A stretch of 64,000 nt of DNA from Crotalaria pallida. Its lineage: Eukaryota; Streptophyta; Magnoliopsida; Fabales; Fabaceae. Positions 24,791 through 38,300 of the stretch are shown one piece after another; positions within the stretch are counted from its first letter, which is position 1; every line of letters begins with the position of its first letter. Both the position numbers and the translations under genes were made by a program. The notes under the pieces were generated by a model. It saw only the letters and a list, made by a program, of their open reading frames with translations, did no database searches and was not told the DNA's origin. The DNA is taken from positions 102,735,001 to 102,799,000 of the forward strand of contig CM075651.1 in NCBI GenBank assembly GCA_037953625.1. The letters run 5' to 3'.

Positions 24791-27700
24791 CCTAGACCAT
24801 TCTAATCCTTAAGAATACTCTATTAACCATTATACACTTGTTAAAACCTCCTAGGACTCATACTACACCCTCTACGTCCCTTGGGGACTCAAGCATTGTT
24901 TATGATCATTCTAATGGTTTTTATATAAGTCCTTATACACATTCCTAGACCATTCTAAGCCTTTAGAATACTCTTTTAACTATTCTACACTTGTTAGAAC
25001 CTCCAAGGACTCATGCTACACCCTCTACCTCCCTTGGGCATTCAAGCATTGTTTAGGATCATTCTAATGGTTTTTATAAGTCCTAATACACATTCCTAGA
25101 CCATTCTATGCCTTTAGAATACTCTCTTAACATTTCTACACATATTAGAACCTCCAAGGACTCATGCTACACCCTCTATGTCCCTTGGGGTACCATGCAA
25201 TGTTTAGGATGATTCTAATGGTTCTTATAAGTCCTAATACACATTCCTAGACCATTCTAAGCCTTTAGAATACTCTTTTAACCCTTTTACACTTGTTAGA
25301 ACCTCCAAGGACTCATGCTACACCCTCTACCTCCCTTGGGCATTCAAGCATTGTTTAGGATCATTTTAATGGTTCTTATAAGTCCTAATACACATTCCTA
25401 GACCATTCTAAGCCTTTAGAATACTCTCTTAACCATTCTACACTTGTTAGAACCGCCAAAGACTCATGATACACCCTCTATGTCCCTTGGGGACTCAAGC
25501 ATTGTTTAGGATCATTCTAATGGTTTTTATATAAGTCCTAATACACATTCCTAGACCATTCTAAGCTTTTAGAATACTCTGTTAACCATTCTACACTTGT
25601 AAGAACCACCAAGGACTCATGCTACACCTTCTACGTCCCATGGGGACTCTAGCATTGTTTAGGATGATTCTAATGGTTCTTATAAGTCCTAATACACATT
25701 CCTAGACCATTCTAAGCCTTTAGAATACTCTTTTAACCCTTTTACACTTGTTAGAACCTCCAAGGACTCATGCTACACCCTCTACCTCCCTTGGGCATTC
25801 AAGCATTGTTTAGGATCATTCTAATGGTTTTTATAAGTCCTAATACACATTCCTAGACCATTCTATGCCTTTAGAATACTCTCTTAACATTTCTACACAT
25901 ATTAGAACCTCCAAGGACTCATGCTACACCCTCTATGTCCCTTGGGGTACCATGCAATGTTTAGGATCATTCTAATGGTTATTATAAGTCCTAATACACA
26001 TTCCTAGACCATTCTACACTTGTTAGAACCTCCAAGGACTCATGCTACACCCTCTACGTCCCTTGGCGATTCAAGCATTGTTTAGGATGATTCTAATGGT
26101 TCTTATAAGTCCTAATACACATTCCTAGACCATTCTAAGCCTTTAGAATACTCTTTTAACTATTCTACACTTGTTAGAACCTCCAAGGACTCATGCTACA
26201 CCCTCTACCTCCCTTGGGCAATCAAGCAATGTTTAGGATCATTCTAATGTTTCTTATAAGTCCTAATACACATTCCTAGACCTTTCTATGCCTTTAGAAT
26301 ACTCTCTTAACCATTCTACTCTTGTTAGAACCTTCATGGACTCATGCTACACCCTCTAAGTCCCTTGGGGTACCATGCAAAGTTTAGGATCATTCTAATG
26401 GTTATTATAAGTCCTAATACACATTCCTAGACCATTCTAATCCTTAAGAATACTCTATTAACCATTATACACTTGTTAAAACCTCCTAGGACTCATACTA
26501 CACCCTCTACGTCCCTTGGGGACTCAAGCATTGTTTATGATCATTCTAATGGTTTTTATATAAGTCCTTATACACATTCCTAGACCATTCTAAGCTTTTA
26601 GAATACTCTCTTAACCATTCTACACTTGTAAGAACCACCAAGGACTCATGCTACGCCTTCTACGTCCCATGGGGACTCTAGCATTGTTTAGGATGATTCT
26701 AATGGTTCTTATAAGTCCTAATACACATTCCTAGACCATTCTAAGCCTTTAGAATACTCTTTTAACTATTCTACACTTGTTAGAACCTCCAAGGACTCAT
26801 GCTACACCCTCTACCTCCCTTGGGCAATCAAGCAATGTTTAGGATCATTCTAATGTTTCTTATAAGTCCTAATACACATTCCTAGACCTTTCTATGCCTT
26901 TAGAATACTCTCTTAACCATTCTACTCTTGTTAGAACCTTCATGGACTCATGCTACACCCTCTAAGTCCCTTGGGGTACCATGCAAAGTTTAGGATCATT
27001 CTAATGGTTATTATAAATCCTAATACACATTCCTAGACCATTCTAATCCTTAAGAATACTTTATTAACCATTATACAGTTGTTAGAACCTCCAAGGACTC
27101 ATGCTACACCCTCTACGTCCCCTGGGGACTCAAGCATTGTTTAGGATCATTCTAATGGTTCTTATAAGTCCTAATACACATTCCTAGACCATTCTAAGCC
27201 TTTAGAATACTCTCTTAACCATTCTACACTTGTTAGAACCTCCAAGGACTCATGCTACACCCTATATGTCCCTTGGGGACTCAGTATTGGTTAGGATCAT
27301 TCTAATGGTTCTTATAAGTCCTAATACACATTCCTAGACCATTCTAAGCCTTTAGAATACTCTCTTAACCACTCTACACTTGTTAGAACCTCCAAGGACT
27401 CATGCTACACCCTCTACGTCCCTTGGGGTACCATGCAATGTTTAGGATCATTCTAATGGTTATTATAAGTTCTAATACACATTCCTAGACCATTCTATGC
27501 CTTTAGAATACTCTCTTAACCGTTCTACACTTGTTAGAACTTCCAAGGACTCATGCTACACCCTCTACGTCCCTTGGGGTACACTGCAATGTTTAGGATC
27601 ATTCTAATGGTTATTATAAGTTCTAATACACATTCCTAGACCATTCTATGCCTTTAGAATACTCTCTTAACCGTTCTACACTTGTTAGAACCTCCAAGTC

Positions 27701-30700
27701 CTCATGATACGCCCTCGTCATCCCTTGAGGACTCAAGCATTGTTTAGGATCATTTTAATGGTTCTTATAAGTCCTAATACAAATTCCTAGACCATTCTAA
27801 GCCTTTAGAATACTCTCTTAACCATTCTACACTTGTTAGAACCGCCAAAGACTCATGATACACCCTCTACGTCCCTTGGGGACTCAAGCATTGTTTAGGA
27901 TCATTCTAATGGTTTTTATATAAGTCCTAATACACATTCCTAGACCATTCTAAGCTTTTAGAATACTCTCTTAACCATTCTACACTTGTAAGAACCACCA
28001 AGGACTCATGCTACACCTTCTACGTCCCATGGGGACTCTAGCATTGTTTAGGATGATTCTAATGGTTCTTATAAGTCCTAATACACATTCCTAGACCATT
28101 CTAAGCCTTTAGAATACTCTTTTAACCCTTTTACACTTGTTAGAACCTCCAAGGACTCATGCTACACCCTCTACCTCCCTTGGGCATTCAAGCATTGTTT
28201 AGGATCATTCTAATGGTTTTTATAAGTCCTAATACACATTCCTAGACCATTCTATGCCTTTAGAATACTCTCTTAACATTTCTACACATATTAGAACCTC
28301 CAAGGACTCATGCTACACCCTCTATGTCCCTTGGGGTACCATGCAATGTTTAGGATCATTCTAATGGTTATTATAAGTCCTAATACACATTCCTAGACCA
28401 TTCTACACTTGTTAGAACCTCCAAGGACTCATGCTACACCCTCTACGTCCCTTGGGCAATCAAGCAATGTTTAGGATCATTCTAATGTTTCTTATAAGTC
28501 CTAATACACATTCCTAGACCTTTCTATGCCTTTAGAATACTCTCTTAACCATTCTACTCTTGTTAGAACCTTCATGGACTCATGCTACACCCTCTAAGTC
28601 CCTTGGGGTACCATGCAAAGTTTAGGATCATTCTAATGGTTATTATAAATCCTAATACACATTCCTAGACCATTCTAATCCTTAAGAATACTTTATTAAC
28701 CATTATACAGTTGTTAGAACCTCCAAGGACTCATGCTACATCCTCTACGTCCCTTGGGGACTCAAGCATTGTTTAGGATCATTCTAATGGTTCTTATAAG
28801 TCCTAATACACATTCCTAGACCTTTCTATGCCTTTAGAATACTCTCTTAACCATTCTACTCTTGTTAGAACCTTCATGGACTCATGCTACACCCTCTAAG
28901 TCCCTTGGGGTACCATGCAAAGTTTAGGATCATTCTAATGGTTATTATAAGTCCTAATACACATTCCTAGACCATTCTAATCCTTAAGAATACTCTATTA
29001 ACCATTATACACTTGTTAAAACCTCCTAGGACTCATACTACACCCTCTACGTCCCTTGGGGACTCAAGCATTGTTTATGATCATTCTAATGGTTTTTATA
29101 TAAGTCCTTATACACATTCCTAGACCATTCTAAGCCTTTAGAATACTCTTTTAACTATTCTACACTTGTTAGAACCTCCAAGGACTCATGCTACACCCTC
29201 TACCTCCCTTGGGCATTCAAGCATTGTTTAGGATCATTCTAATGGTTTTTATAAGTCCTAATACACATTCCTAGACCATTCTATGCCTTTAGAATACTCT
29301 CTTAACATTTCTACACATATTAGAACCTCCAAGGACTCATGCTACACCCTCTATGTCCCTTGGGGTACCATGCAATGTTTAGGATGATTCTAATGGTTCT
29401 TATAAGTCCTAATACACATTCCTAGACCATTCTAAGCCTTTAGAATACTCTTTTAACCCTTTTACTCTTGTTAGAACCTCCAAGGACTCATGCTACACCC
29501 TCTACCTCCCTTGGGCATTCAAGCATTGTTTAGGATCATTTTAATGGTTCTTATAAGTCCTAATACACATTCCTAGACCATTCTAAGCCTTTAGAATACT
29601 CTCTTAACCATTCTACACTTGTTAGAACCGCCAAAGACTCATGATACACCCTCTACGTCCCTTGGGGACTCAAGCATTGTTTAGGATCATTCTAATGGTT
29701 TTTATATAAGTCCTAATACACATTCCTAGACCATTCTAAGCTTTTAGAATACTCTGTTAACCATTCTACACTTGTAAGAACCACCAAGGACTCATGCTAC
29801 ACCTTCTACGTCCCATGGGGACTCTAGCATTGTTTAGGATGATTCTAATGGTTCTTATAAGTCCTAATACACATTCCTAGACCATTCTAAGCCTTTAGAA
29901 TACTCTTTTAACCCTTTTACACTTGTTAGAACCTCCAAGGACTCATGCTACACCCTCTACCTCCCTTGGGCATTCAAGCATTGTTTAGGATCATTCTAAT
30001 GGTTTTTATAAGTCCTAATACACATTCCTAGACCATTCTATGCCTTTAGAATACTCTCTTAACATTTCTACACATATTAGAACCTCCAAGGACTCATGCT
30101 ACACCCTCTATGTCCCTTGGGGTACCATGCAATGTTTAGGATCATTCTAATGGTTATTATAAGTCCTAATACACATTCCTAGACCATTCTACACTTGTTA
30201 GAACCTCCAAGGACTCATGCTACACCCTCTACGTCCCTTGGCGATTCAAGCATTGTTTAGGATGATTCTAATGGTTCTTATAAGTCCTAATACACATTCC
30301 TAGACCATTCTAAGCCTTTAGAATACTCTTTTAACTATTCTACACTTGTTAGAACCTCCAAGGACTCATGCTACACCCTCTACCTCCCTTGGGCAATCAA
30401 GCAATGTTTAGGATCATTCTAATGTTTCTTATAAGTCCTAATACACATTCCTAGACCTTTCTATGCCTTTAGAATACTCTCTTAACCATTCTACTCTTGT
30501 TAGAACCTTCATGGACTCATGCTACACCCTCTAAGTCCCTTGGGGTACCATGCAAAGTTTAGGATCATTCTAATGGTTATTATAAGTCCTAATACACATT
30601 CCTAGACCATTCTAATCCTTAAGAATACTCTATTAACCATTATACACTTGTTAAAACCTCCTAGGACTCATACTACACCCTCTACGTCCCTTGGGGACTC

Positions 30701-32450
30701 AAGCATTGTTTATGATCATTCTAATGGTTTTTATATAAGTCCTTATACACATTCCTAGACCATTCTAAGCTTTTAGAATACTCTCTTAACCATTCTACAC
30801 TTGTAAGAACCACCAAGGACTCATGCTACGCCTTCTACGTCCCATGGGGACTCTAGCATTGTTTAGGATGATTCTAATGGTTCTTATAAGTCCTAATACA
30901 CATTCCTAGACCATTCTAAGCCTTTAGAATACTCTTTTAACTATTCTACACTTGTTAGAACCTCCAAGGACTCATGCTACACCCTCTACCTCCCTTGGGC
31001 AATCAAGCAATGTTTAGGATCATTCTAATGTTTCTTATAAGTCCTAATACACATTCCTAGACCTTTCTATGCCTTTAGAATACTCTCTTAACCATTCTAC
31101 TCTTGTTAGAACCTTCATGGACTCATGCTACACCCTCTAAGTCCCTTGGGGTACCATGCAAAGTTTAGGATCATTCTAATGGTTATTATAAATCCTAATA
31201 CACATTCCTAGACCATTCTAATCCTTAAGAATACTTTATTAACCATTATACAGTTGTTAGAACCTCCAAGGACTCATGCTACACCCTCTACGTCCCCTGG
31301 GGACTCAAGCATTGTTTAGGATCATTCTAATGGTTCTTATAAGTCCTAATACACATTCCTAGACCATTCTAAGCCTTTAGAATACTCTCTTAACCATTCT
31401 ACACTTGTTAGAACCTCCAAGGACTCATGCTACACCCTATATGTCCCTTGGGGACTCAGTATTGGTTAGGATCATTCTAATGGTTCTTATAAGTCCTAAT
31501 ACACATTCCTAGACCATTCTAAGCCTTTAGAATACTCTCTTAACCACTCTACACTTGTTAGAACCTCCAAGGACTCATGCTACACCCTCTACGTCCCTTG
31601 GGGTACCATGCAATGTTTAGGATCATTCTAATGGTTATTATAAGTTCTAATACACATTCCTAGACCATTCTATGCCTTTAGAATACTCTCTTAACCGTTC
31701 TACACTTGTTAGAACTTCCAAGGACTCATGCTACACCCTCTACGTCCCTTGGGGTACACTGCAATGTTTAGGATCATTCTAATGGTTATTATAAGTTCTA
31801 ATACACATTCCTAGACCATTCTATGCCTTTAGAATACTCTCTTAACCGTTCTACACTTGTTAGAACCTCCAAGGCCTCATGATACGCCCTCGTCATCCCT
31901 TGAGGACTCAAGCATTGTTTAGGATCATTTTAATGGTTCTTATAAGTCCTAATACAAATTCCTAGACCATTCTAAGCCTTTAGAATACTCTCTTAACCAT
32001 TCTACACTTGTTAGAACCGCCAAAGACTCATGATACACCCTCTACGTCCCTTGGGGACTCAAGCATTGTTTAGGATCATTCTAATGGTTTTTATACAAGT
32101 CCTAATACACATTCCTAGACCATTCTAAGCTTTTAGAATACTCTCTTAACCATTCTACACTTGTAAGAACCACCAAGGACTCATGCTACACCTTCTACGT
32201 CCCATGGGGACTCTAGCATTGTTTAGGATGATTCTAATGGTTCTTATAAGTCCAAATACACATTCCTAGACCATTCTAAGCCTTTAGAATACTCTTTTAA
32301 CCCTTTTACACTTGTTAGAACCTCCAAGGACTCATGCTACACCCTCTACCTCCCTTGGGCATTCAAGCATTGTTTAGGATCATTCTAATGGTTTTTATAA
32401 GTCCTAATACACATTCCTAGACCATTCTATGCCTTTAGAATACTCTCTTA
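24216..32450. repeat. 28-mer HOR, period 4175 bp, about two copies
   Basis: The largest duplication seen. Markers 4175 bp apart: ACTCTGTTAA at 25576 and 29751, CCTATATGTC at 27261 and 31436, GCCCTCGTCA at 27711 and 31886, CTTGGGCAAT at 24276 and 28451. Twenty-eight monomers with two 121-bp, four 153-bp and one 150-bp member (CTCAGTATTGG) give 4175. Comparing by eye I found only a handful of single-base differences, for example TTTACACTTG against TTTACTCTTG and CCAAGTCCTC against CCAAGGCCTC. Confidence 0.9.
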
Positions 32451-35400
32451 ACATTTCTACACTTATTAGAACCTCCAAGGACTCATGCTACACCCTCTAT
32501 GTCCCTTGGGGTACCATGCAATGTTTAGGATCATTCTAATGGTTATTATAAGTCCTAATACACATTCCTAGACCATTCTACACTTGTTAGAACCTCCAAG
32601 GACTCATGCTACACCCTCTACGTCCCTTGGCGATTCAAGCATTGTTTAGGATGATTCTAATGGTTCTTACAAGTCCTAATACACATTCCTAAACCATTCT
32701 AAGACTTTAGAATACTCTTTTAACTATTCTACACTTGTTAGAACCTCCAAGGACTCATGCTACACCCTCTACCTCCCTTGGGCAATCAAGCAATGTTTAG
32801 GATCATTCTAATGTTTCTTATAAGTCCTAATACACATTCCTAGACCTTTCTATGCCTTTAGAATACTCTCTTAACCATTCTACTCTTGTTAGAACCTTCA
32901 TGGACTCATGCTACACCCTCTAAGTCCCTTGGGGTACCATGCAAAGTTTAGGATCATTCTAATGGTTATTATGAGTCCTAATACACATTCCTAGACCATT
33001 CTAATCCTTAAGAATACTCTATTAACCATTATACACTTGTTAGAACCTCCAAGGACTCATGCTACACCCTCTACGTGCCTTGGGGACTCAAACATTGTTT
33101 AGGATCATTCTAATGGTTCTTATAAGTACTAATACACATTCCTAGACCATTCTAAGCCTTTAGAATACTCTCTTAATCATTCTACACTTGTTAGAACCTC
33201 CAAGGACTCATGCTACACCCTCTACGTCCCTTGGGGACTCAAGCATTGTTAAGGATCATTCTGATGGTTCTTATAAGTCCTAATACACATTCCTAGACCA
33301 TTCTAAGACTTTAGAATACTCTTTTAACTATTCTACACTTGTTAGAACCTCCAAGGACTCATGCTACACCCTCTACCTCCCTTGGGCAATCAAGCAATGT
33401 TTAGGATCATTCTAATGTTTCTTATAAGTCCTAATACACATTCCTAGACCTTTCTATGCCTTTAGAATACTCTCTTAACCATTCTACTCTTGTTAGAACC
33501 TTCATGGACTCATGCTACACCCTCTAAGTCCCTTGGGGTACCATGCAAAGTTTAGGATCATTCTAATGGTTATTATAAGTCCTAATACACATTCCTAGAC
33601 CATTCTAATCCTTAAGAATACTCTATTAACCATTATACACTTGTTAAAACCTCCTAGGACTCATACTACACCCTCTACGTCCCTTGGGGACTCAAGCATT
33701 GTTTAGGATCATTCTAATGGTTTTTATATAAGTCCTTATACACATTCCTAGACCATTCTAAGCTTTTAGAATACTCTCTTAACCATTCTACACTTGTAAG
33801 AACCACCAAGGACTCATGCTACACCTTCTACGTCCCATGGGGACTCTAGCATTGTTTAGGATGATTCTAATGGTTCTTATAAGTCCTAATACACATTCCT
33901 AGACCATTCTAAGCCTTTAGAATACTCTTTTAACCCTTTTACACTTGTTAGATCCTCCAAGGACTCATGCTACACCCTCTACCTCCCTTGGGCATTCAAG
34001 CATTGTTTAGGATCATTCTAATGGTTTTTATAACTACTAATACACATTCCTAGACCATTCTATGCCTTTAGAATACTCTCTTAACATTTCTACACTTATT
34101 AGAACCTCCAAGGACTCATGCTACACCCTCTATGTCCCTTGGGGTACCATGCAATGTTTAGGATCATTCTAATGGTTATTATAAGTCCTAATACACATTC
34201 CTAGACCATTCTAATCCTTAAGAATACTCTATTAACCATTATACACTTGTTAAAACCTCCTAGGACTCATACTACACCCTCTACGTCCCTTGGGGACTCA
34301 AGCATTGTTTAGGATCATTCTAATGGTTTTTATATAAGTCCTTATACACATTCCTAGACCATTCTAAGCTTTTAGAATACTCTCTTAACCATTCTACACT
34401 TGTAAGAACCACCAAGGACTCATGCTACACCTTCTACGTCCCATGGGGACTCTAGCATTGTTTAGGATGATTCTAATGGTTCTTATAAGTCCTAATACAC
34501 ATTCCTAGACCATTCTAAGCCTTTGGAATACTCTTTTAACCCTTTTACACTTGTTAGAACCTCCAAGGACTCATGCTACCCCCTCTACCTCCCTTGGGCA
34601 TTCAAGCATTGTTTAGGATCATTCTAATGGTTTTTATAAGTCCTAATACACATTCCTAGACCATTCTATGCCTTTAGAATACTCTCTTAACATTTCTACA
34701 CTTATTAGAACCTCCAAGGACTCATGCTACACCCTCTATGTCCCTTGGGGTACCATGCAATGTTTAGGATCAATCTAATGGTTATTATAAGTCCTAATAC
34801 ACATTCCTAGACCATTCTAAGACTTTAGAATACTCTTTTAACTATTCTACACTTGTTAGAACCTCCAAGGACTCATGCTACACCCTCTACCTCCCTTGGG
34901 CAATCAAGCAATGTTTAGGATCATTCTAATGTTTCTTATAAGTCCTAAAACACATTCCTAGACCTTTCTATGCCTTTAGAATACTCTCTTAACCATTCTA
35001 CTCTTGTTAGAACCTTCATGGACTCATGCTACACCCTCTAAGTCCCTTGGGGTACCATGCAAAGTTTAGGATCATTCTAATGGTTATTATGAGTCCTAAT
35101 ACACATTCCTAGACCATTCTAATCCTTAAGAATACTCTATTAACCATTATACACTTGTTAGAACCTCCAAGGACTCATGCTACACCCTCTACGTCCCTTG
35201 GGGACTCAAACATTGTTTAGGATCATTCTAATGGTTCTTATAAGTACTAATACACATTCCTAGACCATTCTAAGCCTTTAGAATATTCTCTTAATCATTC
35301 TACTCTTGTTAGAACCTCCAAGGACTCATGCTACACCCTCTACGTCCCTTGGGGACTCAAGCATTGTTTAGGATCATTCTAATGGTTCTTATAAGTCCTA

Positions 35401-37238
35401 ATACACATTCCTAGACCATTCTACACTTGTTAGAACCTCCAAGGACTCATGCTACACCCTCTACGTCCCTTGGCGATTCAAGCATTGTTTAGGATGATTC
35501 TAATGGTTCTTATAAGTCCTAATACACATTCCTAGACCATTTTAAGCCTTTAGAATACTCTTTTAACTATTCTACACTTGGTAGAACCTCCAAGGACTCA
35601 TGCTACACCCTCTACCTCCCTTGGGCAATCAAACAATGTTTAGTATCATTCTAATTTTTCTTATAAGTCCTAATACACATTCCCTGACCTTTCTATGCCT
35701 TTAGAATACTCTCTTAACCATTCTACTCTTGTTAGAACCTTCATGGACTCATGCTACACCCTCTAAGTCCCTTGGGGTACCATGCAAAGTTTAGGATCAT
35801 TCTAATGGTTATTATAAATCCTAATACACATTCCTAGACCATTTTAATCCTTAAGAATACTCTATTAACCATTATACAGTTGTTAGAACCTCCAAGGACT
35901 CATGCTACACCCTCTACGTCCCCTGGGGACTCAAGCATTGTTTAGGATCATTCTAATGGTTCTTACAAGTCCTAATACACATTCCTAGACCATTCTAAGC
36001 CTTTAGAATACTCTCTTAACCATTCTACACTTGTTAGAACCTCCAAGGACTCATGCTACACCCTATATGTCCCTTGGGGACTCAGTATTGTTTAGGATCA
36101 TTCTAATGGTTCTTATAAGTCCTAATACACATTCCTAGACCATTCTAAGCCTTTAGAATACTCTCTTAACCACTCTACACTTGTTAGAACCTCCAAGGAC
36201 TCATGCTACACCCTCTACGTCCCTTGGGGTACCATGCAATGTTTAGGATCATTCTAATGGTTATTATAAGTTCTAATACACATTCCTAGACCATTCTATG
36301 CCTTTAGAATACTCTCTTAACCGTTCTACACTTGTTAGAACCTCCAAGGACTCATGCTACACCCTCTACGTCCCTTGGGGTACCATGCAATGTTTAGGAT
36401 CATTCTAATGGTTATTATAAGTTCTAATACACATTCCTAGACCATTCTATGCCTTTAGAATACTCTCTTAACCGTTCTACACTTGTTAGAACCTCCAAGG
36501 CCTCATGATACGCCCTCTTCATCCCTTGAGGACTCAAGCATTGTTTAGGATCATTTTAATGGTTCTTATAAGTCCTAATACAAATTCCTAGACCATTCTA
36601 AGCCTTTAGAATACTCTCTTAACCATTCTACACTTGTTAGAACCGCCAAAGACTCATGATACACCCTCTACGTCCCTTGGGGACTCAAGCATTGTTTAGG
36701 ATCATTCTAATGGTTTTTATATAAGTCCTAATACACATTCCTAGACCATTCTAAGCTTTTAGAATACTCTCTTAACCATTCTACACTTGTAAGAACCACC
36801 AAGGACTCATGCTACACCTTCTACGTCCCATGGGGACTCTAGCATTGTTTAGGATGATTCTAATGGTTCTTATAAGTCCTAATACACATTCCTAGACCAT
36901 TCTAAGCCTTTAGAATACTCTTTTAACCCTTTTACACTTGTTAGAACCTCCAAGGACTCATGCTACACCCTCTACCTCCCTTGGGCATTCAAGCATTGTT
37001 TAGGATCATTCTAATGGTTCTTATAAGTCCTAATACACATTCCTAGACCATTCTAAGACTTTAGAATACTCTTTTAACTATTCTACACTTGTTAGAACCT
37101 CCAAGGACTCATGCTACACCCTCTACCTCCCTTGGGCAATCAAGAAATGTTTAGGATCATTCTAATGTTTCTTATAAGTCCTAATACACATTCCTAGACC
37201 ATTCTAAGCCTTTAGAATACTCAACCATTCTACACTTG
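32450..37238. repeat. mixed HOR fragments, including a 606-bp 4-mer at 33643-34790
   Basis: Between the 28-mer and the next clear block the array joins pieces seen elsewhere. GTTAAAACCTCCTAGG at 33643 and 34249 marks a 606-bp duplication of subtypes A to D. GATGGTTC near 33262 and TAAAACACAT near 34947 are rare variants shared with the 17.7-20 kb block. The stretch 35800-37000 repeats the subtype order of 27000-28200 and 31200-32300 (for example CAGTATTG near 36084). No gene or foreign insert is seen. Confidence 0.75.
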
Positions 37239-38290
37239 TTAGAACCGCCAAAGACTCATGATACACCCTCTACGTCCCTTGGGGACTCAAGCATTGTTTA
37301 GGATCATTCTAATGGTTTTTATATAAGTCCTAATACACATTCCTAGACCATTCTAAGCCTTTAGAATACTCTCTTAACCACTCTACACTTGTTAGAACCT
37401 CCAAGGACTCATGCTACACCCTCTACGTCCCTTGGGGTACCATGCAATGTTTAGGATCATTCTAATGGTTATTATAAGTTCTAATACACATTCCTAGACC
37501 ATTCTATGCCTTTAGAATACTCTCTTAACCGTTCTACACTTGTTAGAACCTCCAAGGCCTCCTGATACGCCCTCTTCATCCATTGAGGACTCAAGCATTG
37601 TTTAGGATCATTTTAATGGTTCTTATAAGTCCTAATACACATTCCTAGACCATTCTAAGCCTTTAGAATACTCTATTAACCATTCTACACTTGTTAGAAC
37701 CGCCAAAGACTCATGATACACCCTCTACGTCCCTTGGGGACTCAAGCATTGTTTAGGATCATTCTAATGGTTTTTATATAAGTCCTAATACACATTCCTA
37801 GACCATTCTAAGCCTTTAGAATACTCTCTTAACCACTCTACACTTGTTAGAACCTCCAAGGACTCATGCTACACCCTCTACGTCCCTTGGGGTACCATGC
37901 AATGTTTAGGATCATTCTAATGGTCATTATAAGTTCTAATACACATTCCTAGACCACTCTATGCCTTTAGAATACTCTCTTAACCGTTCTACACTTGTTA
38001 GAACCTCCAAGGCCTCATGATACGCCCTCTTCATCCATTGAGGACTCAAGCATTGTTTAGGATCATTTTAATGGTTCTTATAAGTCCTAATACACATTCC
38101 TTGACCATTCTAAGCCTTTAGAATACTCTCTTAACCATTCTACACTTGTTAGAACCGCCAAAGACTCATCATACACCCTCTACGTCCCTTGGGGACTCAA
38201 GCATTGTTTAGGATCATTCTAATGGTTTTTATATAAGTCCTAATACACATTCCTAGACCATTCTAAGCTTTTAGAATACTCTCTTAACCA
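37238..38290. repeat. 3-mer HOR, period 455 bp
   Basis: GTTAGAACCGCC occurs at 37238, 37693 and 38148, each 455 bp apart (three monomers, one with TTATATAAG). This trimer differs in subtype from the 455-bp trimer at 21.2-22.6 kb. The monomer just before 37238 has a private 6-bp deletion (ATACTCAACC). Confidence 0.88.
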
Positions 38291-38300
38291 TTCTACACTT

